Source: CAIQPV01 sp963719855 (GTDB lineage Bacteria; Pseudomonadota; Gammaproteobacteria; Burkholderiales; Gallionellaceae). Taken from it: a stretch of 64,000 nt of DNA. The notes under the pieces were generated by a model that did no database searches, had not been told where the DNA came from, and saw only the letters and a list, made by a program, of their open reading frames with translations. Location of the stretch: assembly GCA_963719855.1 (NCBI GenBank), contig CAVRDK010000004.1:1-64000 (forward strand). The letters run 5' to 3'. Both the position numbers and the translations under genes were made by a program. How positions within the stretch are numbered: the first letter of the stretch is position 1; every line of letters begins with the position of its first letter. This document shows positions 50,226 to 58,449 of this stretch, one piece after another.

Positions 50226-52658
50226 TCACAATGCAGATTTTGGAAAATAGCGCTGTTCCTCCAGATATGGAAAGAATTTTCGATCTGCTCCAAGCATGTG
50301 CTGAGCGATCACGTCATGAGCCAAGAACTGGAACAGTTCGCCGAGAGCAAGGGTGCCGTCATTAAAGCGACTGACGAGGTTAACTGCTCTTTCAACGAGA
50401 TCGGAATGGAGGGCAGCGTGTTCCACTACGTCAGGAAAACCGGCCGCCATGATGATCGCCTCCTCGTCTTTAAAATGCTGGACAACATCGCGAATCAAGA
50501 TGTTAATCAGTGCAGCCACTTGATCTGTTGGAAGATCAGAGAGTACTGCCGTCAATAGCTTATTGGCGGCATCGAATAGAGTGCGGTGCTGATCGTCGAT
50601 CAGGGCATTTCCACATTTGTAAGCCGGACGCCAGGAAAGTTTGACGAAATTCGTCGCAACGATATTGCCAATGCCTATTGGCGGCTGCGTTTTTGGAGCA
50701 ATCTTAACCGTATTGCGCCCCGATTTTTTTGCTTCATACATTGCCACATCGGCTAACTTGAGGAGGTCTCCCGAGGTTGTTGCATCGGTTCCAAATAAGG
50801 CCACGCCAATGCTAGCCGTGCAGTAATGTTCCACTGTTACTTCTGCATTTCCTTCGTGCCTAATTGTTAGTTGATAAAGTTTCGATAATGCGGTGCGGAT
50901 TTTTTCTGCGGCGGTCTCGGCTTGTAAAATCGATTCGGTTTCGTCAATACTTAACTCATTAAGTAACACAACAAATTCATCGCCACCAAACCTTGCCACG
51001 GTGTCAATTTCACGCACACAACTTTTCATGCGATGCGCCGCCTCAATCAATAGCAAATCGCCCACTTCATGCCCGTGCATGTCATTCAACGGTTTGAAAT
51101 TATCCAGATCAAGAATTATTAGCGCACCATGGCCTCCAATGCGTTTGCAAACTGCCATGGCTTGGTTCAGCCGGTCGTTGAGCAGGCGCCGGTTCGGGAG
51201 ATTGGTGAGAGGATCATTAAATGCAAATTGCTGAACCTTGGCTTCCAGCTGTTTACGTTCCGTGATGTCTGATAATAGCGCGACATAATGTTGAATTAGC
51301 CCCTGATCATCGCGTACGGCGCTAATGTTCAGCATTTCGGCGTACTCATTGCCATTCTTGTGCCGATTCCAGATTTCTCCCCGCCAGTAGCCTTTGTCGA
51401 CCAAGTCATGCCATAGATTCGCGTAGAACGCTGCGTCCTGACGAGCCGATCTAAGCAGGCTTGGGTTCTTGCCCAAGGCTTCATCTTTGCCATATCCAGT
51501 GATAAGACTGAAGGCGTTGTTGACATCAATGATCATGCCGTCTGCGGAGGTGATCATGATGCCTTCGTTGGCATGATTAAAGACGCTGGCGGCGAGTTTC
51601 AAGTGTTTTTCGCTGGCCCGCAATTTGAGGTTGATGCGGTGAATGTAAAGTGCAATCGATGCGATCATAATGGTGATTATCAGTGCAGAAGTTAATCCGC
51701 GATAAAACCATGTCAAATCAGGTTCGCTTGCATCATACAAAAATCCTTCCAGAGAAAAATCGTGCGGCAACAGGTTTAGATCAGCGTAAGTTTTGGCTAT
51801 GTCACGCCAGCGACTTGGGTTCATATAGCCAATCTCAATCAGATTAGGCTGTAGTAACGGGATCATCTGATCCGATTCAAAGTGTAAATATTCGCTGGTA
51901 TGCTTTGAAGAATATTTGGCAAGAATCAGAGCGATTACTTCGTCGCGATGTTCCTTGGCGTATTGCCAGCCACGCAGGCTAGCTGCGCGGAATGCTTTGA
52001 CTCGTTCAGGATGGGACTGCAATTCCTGCTCGGAAGTGAACAGATTGTCCCCATAGAAATCGATCCCAGCAGAGCGTGGGCTGAACGTCTGATAGGGATA
52101 ATGCGCTTGTCTAAAATAAAACGGTTCGTTGGAAATATAGCCAGCGATCGCCTCGGTCTTGCCATCCATTAAGCCATTGGCATCATAGCTGTGCGGTATT
52201 TGCTGAATACTTCCCAGTGGGATACCTTCTCTTTTCAGATAGGCGAGCAACTCGTCTGACTGCGGCTCAAGCATGATGCGCTTGCCAATCAAATCACGCA
52301 GACTACGAATGTTGGGTGCTGCGTAAATTTCATATGGCGATTGCTGAAACACCACCGCCAGCGCTATCACTGGTTTCCCCGCCGCACGATCCAGAAGCAG
52401 ACTGCTGGTACCTACACCATACTGTGCTTTCCCTTCGAGAACATCGCGTACAGGATCGGTGTTTGGCTTTGCCTCCAGAATGTTCACGTCCAGACCAGCC
52501 GCACGATAGTAGCCCTGCTCTTTGGCTGCGTAGTAACCGGCAAACTGAAAGGCATGTGTCCATTTTAGTTGCAACGTTACATTGTCTAGTGCAGCGGCGG
52601 ATGTCGCGCAAAGCAGCAACACAACTGACAATATTAACTTGCTCGCATGCTGCAGCAT
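50226..52658 (-). CDS. THI5/NMT1-PAS-GGDEF-hemerythrin diguanylate cyclase
   Basis: An 810-residue membrane signalling protein. The order is: signal peptide (ILSVVLLLCATSAAAL); periplasmic NMT1/THI5-like solute-binding domain, about 25-300 (QLKWTHAFQFAGYYAAKEQG); transmembrane helix, about 328-350; PAS domain, about 365-480, reading EGIMITSADGMIIDVN; GGDEF domain, about 490-655, with intact RFGGDEFVVLLNEL and a product-inhibition RxxD site (REID) five residues before it; hemerythrin-like domain, about 685-800 (DDQHRTLFD, HFKDEEAI, HMLGADRKFF). It should make c-di-GMP in response to a periplasmic ligand, with a di-iron domain tuning the output by oxygen or redox. The stop of a deaminase remnant overlaps its start (TAATG). 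Confidence 0.9.
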   Translation of the reverse strand: MLQHASKLILSVVLLLCATSAAALDNVTLQLKWTHAFQFAGYYAAKEQGYYRAAGLDVNILEAKPNTDPVRDVLEGKAQYGVGTSSLLLDRAAGKPVIALAVVFQQSPYEIYAAPNIRSLRDLIGKRIMLEPQSDELLAYLKREGIPLGSIQQIPHSYDANGLMDGKTEAIAGYISNEPFYFRQAHYPYQTFSPRSAGIDFYGDNLFTSEQELQSHPERVKAFRAASLRGWQYAKEHRDEVIALILAKYSSKHTSEYLHFESDQMIPLLQPNLIEIGYMNPSRWRDIAKTYADLNLLPHDFSLEGFLYDASEPDLTWFYRGLTSALIITIMIASIALYIHRINLKLRASEKHLKLAASVFNHANEGIMITSADGMIIDVNNAFSLITGYGKDEALGKNPSLLRSARQDAAFYANLWHDLVDKGYWRGEIWNRHKNGNEYAEMLNISAVRDDQGLIQHYVALLSDITERKQLEAKVQQFAFNDPLTNLPNRRLLNDRLNQAMAVCKRIGGHGALIILDLDNFKPLNDMHGHEVGDLLLIEAAHRMKSCVREIDTVARFGGDEFVVLLNELSIDETESILQAETAAEKIRTALSKLYQLTIRHEGNAEVTVEHYCTASIGVALFGTDATTSGDLLKLADVAMYEAKKSGRNTVKIAPKTQPPIGIGNIVATNFVKLSWRPAYKCGNALIDDQHRTLFDAANKLLTAVLSDLPTDQVAALINILIRDVVQHFKDEEAIIMAAGFPDVVEHAALHSDLVERAVNLVSRFNDGTLALGELFQFLAHDVIAQHMLGADRKFFPYLEEQRYFPKSAL

Positions 52659-52855
52659 TATGCTTCACCGATATCTTCGTTCCATAGCTCAAGATGATCA
52701 CGAATAAAGGTCGCCATCATCTTGATGCTCGGTTGAATTGAGGTCAATCACGTTGACACCGTTCTGGCGTAACCAATCAACTCCACCAGAGAAATTGACT
52801 GATTCTCCCACAACCACTGTTGTGTAGCCAAACATTGCTTTGAGACGCGCCTGAC
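52658..52855 (-). pseudogene. cytosine/guanine deaminase remnant (C-terminal part)
   Basis: The minus strand reads KAMFGYTTVVVGESVNFSGG then VDWLRQNGVNVIDLNSTE. This is the C-terminal part of a CDA-fold deaminase. The tail TFIRDHLELWNEDIGEA follows in a different frame, with TAA overlapping the ATG of the GGDEF gene. One or two bases appear lost after NSTE. The N-terminal zinc motifs (HAE, PCxxC) are absent, replaced by a terminator. It was evidently an upstream partner of the signalling gene. Confidence 0.6.
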
Positions 52856-52862
52856 TTAACGT

Positions 52863-52889
52863 AAAAAATGGGCGGTCTTGCGACTGCCC
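52863..52889 (-). terminator. terminator-like hairpin on the minus strand
   Basis: On the minus strand GGGCAGTCGCAAGACCGCCC is followed by ATTTTTT. The stem is GGGC/GCCC plus GTC/GAC, with one mismatch around GCAA. It lies in front of the deaminase remnant, as if an upstream gene it served has been deleted. Confidence 0.55.
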
Positions 52890-52925
52890 AAATAGGAGGA
52901 GAACGTAAATATTGTGTGATGACAC

Positions 52926-53218
52926 ACAGTACTTAACACTCTAGAAACACTATAACTCGCACTCATTCATTACTCATATACGCCGAAAGAGCTATGCAGA
53001 ACGGTCTAGATAATTTCCATTTTGCCTATATCTTTTGTTTATATGGCATTTGGGGGAAATTGTGAAGTTCCGCAGATGGCACGTTCCCGAACTTCACCAG
53101 CATCCGCATCCGAGCAGTAAAAATTATATCCCAGACAGCCCGTAGGATGTAGTGAGGTACGAACCGCATCTACAGAAGCATCTTGCAATAATGCGGAATC
53201 GTTCGCAATAAACAAAGA
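52926..53218. other. intergenic region with a repeat fragment
   Basis: An AT-rich, gene-free gap between the divergent deaminase remnant and the antitoxin gene. At 53141-53171 there is a partial copy of the 49741-49818 repeat (CGTAGGATGTAGTGAGGTAC then GAACCGCATC). Confidence 0.55.
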
Positions 53219-53264
53219 TTGATTTTTTCGCCACAACCCGATAGCATGATGCATAAATCTGCAT
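53219..53264 (+). promoter_or_regulatory. promoter and candidate operator of the TA pair
   Basis: TTGATT (53219-53224) and TAGCAT (53242-53247) are 17 bp apart. Just downstream the inverted repeat ATGCA (53249-53253)/TGCAT (53260-53264) could be the antitoxin operator. GAGG at 53277-53280 is the ribosome-binding site. TA operons are usually autoregulated by such sites. Because ftsE overlaps vapC, this promoter may also drive ftsEX. Confidence 0.45.
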
Positions 53265-53285
53265 TAGCTAATAATTGAGGTAGCC

Positions 53286-53534
53286 ATGAGAACGACTCTG
53301 GATATTGACGATGGTCTGCTGGCCAAGGCCAAATCCCAAGCCGCGAAAGAACACACCAGCCTGACACAGATGATTGAGCAGGGGTTGGCATTGCGTCTGC
53401 GCCCTCGAAAATCCACAGCCAAACTGAAACGCCGTGCCCTCCCGGTCTATGCCGGGAAAGGTGGGTTGCATGCGACGGTTCGCGATGCGACCAGTCATCG
53501 CGCTCTGCTCGACGTTGCGGATGATGTGCGGTGA
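53286..53534 (+). CDS. vapB: type II antitoxin (VapB family)
   Basis: An 82-residue protein. The N-terminus (MRTTLDIDDGLLAKAKSQAA) is a ribbon-helix-helix DNA-binding start as in DUF2191/VapB antitoxins. The basic C-terminal part should wrap and block the toxin. GAGG lies 5 bases before ATG 53286. It overlaps the next gene by 4 bp (GTGA). Confidence 0.85.
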   Translation: MRTTLDIDDGLLAKAKSQAAKEHTSLTQMIEQGLALRLRPRKSTAKLKRRALPVYAGKGGLHATVRDATSHRALLDVADDVR

Positions 53535-53968
53535 CTCCTGACGTAAACATACTTGTGGCAGCCTCGCGCCGGGATCATGTGCATCATGCCCCGGCACTTG
53601 CATGGCTGGAAGCCGCATTGGAAACCAGCGCAGGCGGGCAGATGCTGGCGATACTCCCGATGGTGGCTGCCGGTTTTCTGCGCCTGACAACGCATCCAAA
53701 AGTGTTTGTCGAGCCCACACCCCTCAAGGCCGCGCAGGCGTTTCTGCGCGCAGTGCTGGATACGCCCAATGTGACTATGCCGATGCTGGGCGAGGAGTGG
53801 CCGCTGTTCGAAAAACTGTGCGCACAACACAAGCTTGGTGGCAACGCCATCCCCGATGCCTGGATCGCTGCCGCCGCGTTGTCCCATCATCTGCATCTGG
53901 TCACCTTCGATAAGGATTTTCGCCGCCTGATGAAACCCAGCATGGTTACGGTGTTACCGACAAAATGA
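53531..53968 (+). CDS. vapC: PIN-domain ribonuclease toxin (VapC family)
   Basis: A 145-residue PIN domain. Asp4 in MTPDVNILVAASRRDH, a mid-protein acidic residue, and the late IPDAWIAAAALSHHLHLVTF with the aspartate of TFDKDF form the usual acidic metal site of a VapC endoribonuclease. Start GTG 53531 overlaps the antitoxin. The stop TGA at 53966-53968 overlaps the ATG of ftsE (ATGA), placing an essential division gene directly behind a toxin. Confidence 0.88.
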   Translation: MTPDVNILVAASRRDHVHHAPALAWLEAALETSAGGQMLAILPMVAAGFLRLTTHPKVFVEPTPLKAAQAFLRAVLDTPNVTMPMLGEEWPLFEKLCAQHKLGGNAIPDAWIAAAALSHHLHLVTFDKDFRRLMKPSMVTVLPTK

Positions 53969-54618
53969 TTTCCTTCAATCAAGTTTACAAGCGCTACCCC
54001 GGCGGCTTCGAGGCGCTCAAAAACGTCAGCTTCGATATTGACGAGGGCGAGATGGTGTTTGTCACCGGGCATTCCGGCGCGGGCAAAAGCACGCTACTCA
54101 ATCTCATCGCCGCCATCGAGCGCCCAAATTCCGGCAGCGTGATCGTCAAGGGACAGAACATTTCTACCCTCAAGGGTGGCGCGCTGCCCTATCTGCGCCG
54201 TAATCTGGGGCTGATTTTCCAGGATCACAAATTACTGTTCGACCGTAGCGTATTTGACAACGTGATGCTGCCGCTGCAAATTTGCGGCTTCGATCGCCGC
54301 GAATGCGCCAAGCGGGCACGCGCTGCGCTCGACAAGGTGGGGCTGTTGCGACGCGAAAAGGCCAATCCCATCGCGCTGTCAGGCGGCGAGCAGCAACGCC
54401 TGTGTATCGCCCGTGCCATTGTCAATCGCCCCGCCATCATGCTGGCCGACGAACCTACCGGCAACCTCGACACGGAATACGCCAACGACATCATGGACAT
54501 CTTCAAATCCTTCCATCAGGTCGGCGTCACCCTGCTGATCGCCTCCCACGATGAAGGCATCCCACGTCAGCTCGGGGTGCGCATTCTGGCGTTGAAACAC
54601 GGGGAGCTGCAATCATGA
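53965..54618 (+). CDS. ftsE: divisome ABC ATPase FtsE
   Basis: A 217-residue ABC ATPase with Walker A GHSGAGKSTLLNLI, signature LSGGEQQRL, Walker B MLADEPTGNLD and the switch histidine in ASHDEGI. With FtsX it activates septal peptidoglycan hydrolases through EnvC-type or PcsB-type partners. It overlaps ftsX by 4 bp and the upstream toxin by 4 bp, so its translation is probably coupled to vapC. Confidence 0.95.
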   Translation: MISFNQVYKRYPGGFEALKNVSFDIDEGEMVFVTGHSGAGKSTLLNLIAAIERPNSGSVIVKGQNISTLKGGALPYLRRNLGLIFQDHKLLFDRSVFDNVMLPLQICGFDRRECAKRARAALDKVGLLRREKANPIALSGGEQQRLCIARAIVNRPAIMLADEPTGNLDTEYANDIMDIFKSFHQVGVTLLIASHDEGIPRQLGVRILALKHGELQS

Positions 54619-55523
54619 CCAACTGGTTGGCACAGCATATCCGCGTTCTGCGCTCTACCCTGAGCCGCTTGCTTGCCACCCCGGTAGCCAGCCTGCTGAG
54701 CATCTCGGTCATCGGCATCGCACTCAGCTTGCCAGCAGGCGTGTATGTGCTGTTGCAGAATGTGCAGAGCCTTGCCGATCAGGTGGTCGGCACGCCGCAG
54801 ATCAGTGTATTTTTGACGATGAATGCGAGCAAGGACGATATCGCCCGTATCGGCAAACAATTGCAACAGCACGAGGCTGTTGACCATATCGAATATGTGT
54901 CGCGCGAGCAGGCGCTGGAACAACTCAAACACAGCACTGGATTGTCTGATGTGATTGGCGGCCTGACGCAGAATCCGCTGCCGGACGCTTATATCGTTTA
55001 CCCGAAGAAGTCCGATGCACAAACACTGGAAACACTGCGCGATGAATTGCAGAAATGGCCCAAACTGGAAAAGGTGCAACTGGATTCGGCATGGGCGCAC
55101 AAGCTGGAAGCGCTGCTCAAGTTCGGTCGGCTGGTAGTGCTGTTGCTCGCCGCGCTGCTCAGTTTCGCGCTGGTAGCCATTATCTTCAACACCATCCGTT
55201 TGCAAATCCTCACCCAACGCGACGAGATCGAAGTATCCAAACTGATCGGTGCCACCAACGCCTTCATCCGCCGCCCCTTCCTGTATTTTGGTTTGCTGCA
55301 AGGCTTGCTGGGCGGTGCGGCGGCATGGCTCATTATCGCCGTCAGCTTGGCCTTGCTCAACAACAGCTTTGCCGGGCTAGCGCAACTATATGCCAGCAAT
55401 TTCACCCTCCATGCACTTTCTGCGGGCGACAGCCTCACCCTGCTGGGACTCTCTGCCTACCTTGGCTGGCTGGGCGCATGGCTATCGGTGGCACAACACC
55501 TGTGGCAGATTGAGTCCAAGTGA
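54615..55523 (+). CDS. ftsX: divisome ABC permease FtsX
   Basis: A 302-residue permease with four helices: one near residues 20-45 (LLATPVASLLSISVIGIALS), then a large periplasmic loop (about 50-175), then three near 180-300. The cytoplasmic EVSKLIGATNAFIRRPFLYFG segment is the usual coupling region. It overlaps ftsE by 4 bp. A 385-bp gap holding a hicA remnant and the rpoH control region follows. Confidence 0.94.
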   Translation: MTNWLAQHIRVLRSTLSRLLATPVASLLSISVIGIALSLPAGVYVLLQNVQSLADQVVGTPQISVFLTMNASKDDIARIGKQLQQHEAVDHIEYVSREQALEQLKHSTGLSDVIGGLTQNPLPDAYIVYPKKSDAQTLETLRDELQKWPKLEKVQLDSAWAHKLEALLKFGRLVVLLLAALLSFALVAIIFNTIRLQILTQRDEIEVSKLIGATNAFIRRPFLYFGLLQGLLGGAAAWLIIAVSLALLNNSFAGLAQLYASNFTLHALSAGDSLTLLGLSAYLGWLGAWLSVAQHLWQIESK

Positions 55524-55631
55524 TTCCGAAATGGGGTTGGATAAGAACGGGAAAAATTTCCTCACTTGTCCATGTTCGCCAATTAGGTACATTACACCTG
55601 GTGCAGGTCTTGCATACAAAATCAGTCCTCT

Positions 55632-55779
55632 GCAGTATGGTTGAACATCAACGCTCGGCTTGCCAGCAACAGTAACGATACCCAGTTTCGTAGCGTGGTG
55701 CAATTGGCGATGACTGCCGCGCTGACGCACGACAAGCCAACCCTCTTTCATTCCGGCAGAAAAACTCGAATACTTTCAT
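55632..55779 (-). pseudogene. hicA: hicA toxin remnant
   Basis: The minus strand reads GWLVVRQRGSHRQLHHATKL then GIVTVAGKPSVDVQP, matching the HicA mRNA interferase core: double-stranded RNA-binding fold, with the catalytic histidine in GSHRQ. The N-terminus (MKVFEF, from 55779) lies in a different frame, and after DVQP the sequence stops resembling HicA. No hicB is present. It lies antisense between ftsX and rpoH. Confidence 0.65.
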
Positions 55780-55856
55780 GAGAAAATACTGCCGCACCTT
55801 AACTATGGTTAAATTTATTCCTTTTTTACAGGCGGTTACAGTAAGTATTCTTCATA

Positions 55857-55883
55857 TTGGCACTCTGCGCATAAGAGTGCTAA
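55857..55883 (+). promoter_or_regulatory. CIRCE operator (HrcA-type) overlapping the rpoH promoter
   Basis: TTGGCACTC-N9-GAGTGCTAA matches the CIRCE consensus TTAGCACTC-N9-GAGTGCTAA with one mismatch and the exact 9-base spacer. It overlaps a plausible promoter: TTGGCA (55857-55862) as -35 and TAATAT (55881-55886) as -10, 18 bp apart. HrcA bound here would repress rpoH. AAGGAGG (55894-55900) follows as the ribosome-binding site. Confidence 0.9.
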
Positions 55884-55908
55884 TATTTCAAATAAGGAGG
55901 TTACAACC

Positions 55909-56766
55909 ATGAATCAGGTTTTGGCGTTACCCATGCCCTCGGCTGTGGGCAGCTTGGAAAGTTATATTCAGTCGGTGAACCGTTTCCCCATGCTAACGCA
56001 TGAGGAGGAGTTGGCTTTGTCCACCCGTTTTCGTCGCGACGACGATTTGGAGGCGGCGCGCCAGCTTATTGTGTCGCATCTGCGCGTGGTAGTCAGTGTG
56101 GCGCGCGGTTACGCCGGTTACGGCCTGCCGCAGGCGGATTTGATTCAGGAAGGCAACATCGGACTGATGAAGGCGGTCAAGCATTTCGACCCGGAACGTG
56201 GTGTGCGTCTGGTGTCGTTTGCGTTGCACTGGATACGCGCCGAAATGCACGAGTACATTCTACGCAACTGGCGTCTGGTCAAGATTGCCACCACCAAAGC
56301 ACAGCGCAAATTGTTCTTCAACCTGCGTAGCATGAAGCAGGGACTGGAGTCGCTCAAACCGCAGCAAGTAAAGAAAATCGCCCGCGACCTGAACGTCAGC
56401 GAACAGGATGTGGTGGAGATGGAAACCCGCTTCAACGGCCATGAGGTTGCGCTGGAAGCGGGAACCAATGACGAGGATGACAGCTTTGCGCCTATTGCCT
56501 ATCTGGCATGTGCTACGGAAGACGAGCCTTCGCGCCTGCTTGAGAAAAAGCAACTTGAAACACTGAATAGCACTGGCTTGGCGCATGCACTGGCGAGCCT
56601 TGATGAACGCAGCCGCCGCATTATCGAGGCACGCTGGTTGCGCGAAGGTGCAACCGCCACACTGCATGACCTGGCGGATGAATTCGGCGTATCAGCCGAG
56701 CGCATACGTCAGATCGAGCAAAAAGCTATGGCAAAAATGCAAGCTACGCTAGTTTCCGCCAACTAA
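55909..56766 (+). CDS. rpoH: heat-shock sigma factor RpoH (sigma32)
   Basis: A 285-residue sigma70-family factor. Region 2 has LRVVVSVARGYAGYGLPQAD then LIQEGNIGLMKAVKHFDPER. The RpoH box (TTKAQRKLFFNLR) is near residues 128-140. Region 4 ends EFGVSAERIRQIEQKAMAKM. It directs transcription of heat-shock genes. A strong AAGGAGG precedes ATG 55909. Unusually for a sigma32 gene, a CIRCE element lies in its promoter, so it appears to sit below HrcA. Confidence 0.96.
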   Translation: MNQVLALPMPSAVGSLESYIQSVNRFPMLTHEEELALSTRFRRDDDLEAARQLIVSHLRVVVSVARGYAGYGLPQADLIQEGNIGLMKAVKHFDPERGVRLVSFALHWIRAEMHEYILRNWRLVKIATTKAQRKLFFNLRSMKQGLESLKPQQVKKIARDLNVSEQDVVEMETRFNGHEVALEAGTNDEDDSFAPIAYLACATEDEPSRLLEKKQLETLNSTGLAHALASLDERSRRIIEARWLREGATATLHDLADEFGVSAERIRQIEQKAMAKMQATLVSAN

Positions 56767-56818
56767 TATTTAGGATGGTGTGGTTTTGAACGTGATCAGT
56801 TTGCGGAAACTCGCTGTA

Positions 56819-58108
56819 CTAGAGGTTCTGCGCGTGAACTTCCACAGAAATGTGTGACAGCCCTTTGAATCGCCGCAGCACTGCATGATAGTACGATGGT
56901 CCGCGATGCAACACGTTTGTTACAACGGAAACCACGACACCGAAGTGACCGGGGCCAAGACGCCACACATGCAAATCGACCAGCTTGTCGCCAGCCGCAT
57001 CGACGGCTGCGCGCACCTTGTTTGCCATCGTGTCGTCAGGACTGATGTCTACCAAGATCGCACCGGTATCGCGTATCAGCCCATACGACCAGTTTGCGAT
57101 CACGAACGCTCCAATGATACCGGCCAGTGGATCCATCCATAGCCAACCAAACGTCCTTGCTAAAAGCAGACCAATGATCGCCAGCACCGAGACCGCCGCG
57201 TCGGCGATGACGTGAATATAGGCGGCGCGCATATTGTGGTCGCGAGCGTCCACACCGTGATTGTCATGCCCATGTTCATGCTCTTCAAACGTGATGCTAT
57301 GCTCTCCGGTCGGGAGTTTTACCACCGCCTTGAAGGCGTGCGGTTCGGGAATTTCTGCCGTTGATTCCAGAAAATCAGATAACCGGGTAAATGCGAAAAT
57401 CTGGCGCGTACCGTCCGGTCGAATGGTTGTTACTGTCACATCTTGTGCGGCCAACTTCGTGCCTTCGGCGGCAGCCCTTATCCGAAAAACAGGTGGAACG
57501 CCGTCCTCGAAAATTGAGAGCGCGAATACGCCGGTACGGGTATCAATGTACTGCACTTCTTCATTGTGTTCGTGATCGTCATGCTCATTATGCACATGGA
57601 CATGACCATGTCCGTGGCTGTGCCCATGGCTGTGCCCATGATGATCGTCGTCGCTCAATAACCAGGCGCTGGCAATATTGACCAGCAGACCGGCCACGGC
57701 GATTGGAATCGCCTCGCTGAAGTGAATCGGAACGGGCGATAGAAAGCGAGCAATTGCCTCATACCCGATCAGCAAAGCGATCATCGCCAGGATGATGGCG
57801 CTGGTAAATCCAGCCAAATCGCCCAACTTGCCCGTACCAAAAACAAAGCGTGGATCGTTGGCGTGCTTTCTGGCATAGGTATAAGCAAGCGCTGCAATCA
57901 GCATCGCGCCGGCATGGGTGGACATATGCAAGCCGTCCGCTACCAAGGCAAGCGAACCGAACAGGCTACCCCCAATAATCTCTACGATCATCATCGCGCT
58001 ACAAAGGGCTATTACCCCCCAGGTCTTGCGCTCGTTTTTGTCGTGACCTGCCCCCAAAAAGACATGGTCATGACCAACACCAAAAGGTGCGTCGTAAAAT
58101 TTATTCAT
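56819..58108 (-). CDS. dmeF: CDF-family Co/Ni efflux transporter DmeF
   Basis: A 429-residue cation diffusion facilitator with six helices. The histidine-rich loop (DDHHGHSHGHSHGHGHVHVH) between helices 4 and 5 and the N-terminal GVGHDHVFLGAGHDKNERKT are typical of DmeF. The site motifs are VADGLHMSTH and IADAAVSV. It exports Co2+ and Ni2+ out of the cytoplasm. An extended loop (about residues 190-280) and a C-terminal cytoplasmic domain are present. It follows a CsoR/RcnR-type repressor on the same strand with a 58-bp gap. Confidence 0.9.
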   Translation of the reverse strand: MNKFYDAPFGVGHDHVFLGAGHDKNERKTWGVIALCSAMMIVEIIGGSLFGSLALVADGLHMSTHAGAMLIAALAYTYARKHANDPRFVFGTGKLGDLAGFTSAIILAMIALLIGYEAIARFLSPVPIHFSEAIPIAVAGLLVNIASAWLLSDDDHHGHSHGHSHGHGHVHVHNEHDDHEHNEEVQYIDTRTGVFALSIFEDGVPPVFRIRAAAEGTKLAAQDVTVTTIRPDGTRQIFAFTRLSDFLESTAEIPEPHAFKAVVKLPTGEHSITFEEHEHGHDNHGVDARDHNMRAAYIHVIADAAVSVLAIIGLLLARTFGWLWMDPLAGIIGAFVIANWSYGLIRDTGAILVDISPDDTMANKVRAAVDAAGDKLVDLHVWRLGPGHFGVVVSVVTNVLHRGPSYYHAVLRRFKGLSHISVEVHAQNL

Positions 58109-58166
58109 AATGAACCCACATGAAAAATCTATGAACTAAATGTTGATCGTTACAGCCAATCAACTT

Positions 58167-58436
58167 TTAAAGGTACTTGGTGATTTCCTTGAACTCGCGA
58201 ATGGTGTTGTTGGCACCGCGCGTTCCTTTACGGACAGAGTGTTCAAGGCAGTGGTCGATATGGTCATGCACCAGGTTTTTCTTGGCGCTGCTGATCGCTT
58301 TTTCTACGGCTTGCAGTTGCTGGGCGATTTCCAGGCAGCCACGTCCTTCCTCCAGCATAGTAAGAATACTATTAAGGTGGCCTTGAGCCCGTTTGAGCCG
58401 CTTGATTAAGTCAGGGTGGGTAGCGTGTGTCGTCAT
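58167..58436 (-). CDS. dmeR: CsoR/RcnR-family metal-responsive repressor DmeR
   Basis: An 89-residue all-helical DUF156 regulator. The N-terminal histidines (HATH), Cys34 in GRGCLEIAQQLQAVEKAI, and the H-rich helix VHDHIDHCLEH match the metal-ligand positions of the RcnR/FrmR branch. Residues at these positions fit Ni/Co sensing rather than copper. It sits upstream of dmeF on the same strand, with a palindromic operator 14 bp before its start. Confidence 0.87.
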   Translation of the reverse strand: MTTHATHPDLIKRLKRAQGHLNSILTMLEEGRGCLEIAQQLQAVEKAISSAKKNLVHDHIDHCLEHSVRKGTRGANNTIREFKEITKYL

Positions 58437-58449
58437 AGTGCGAGCATCC

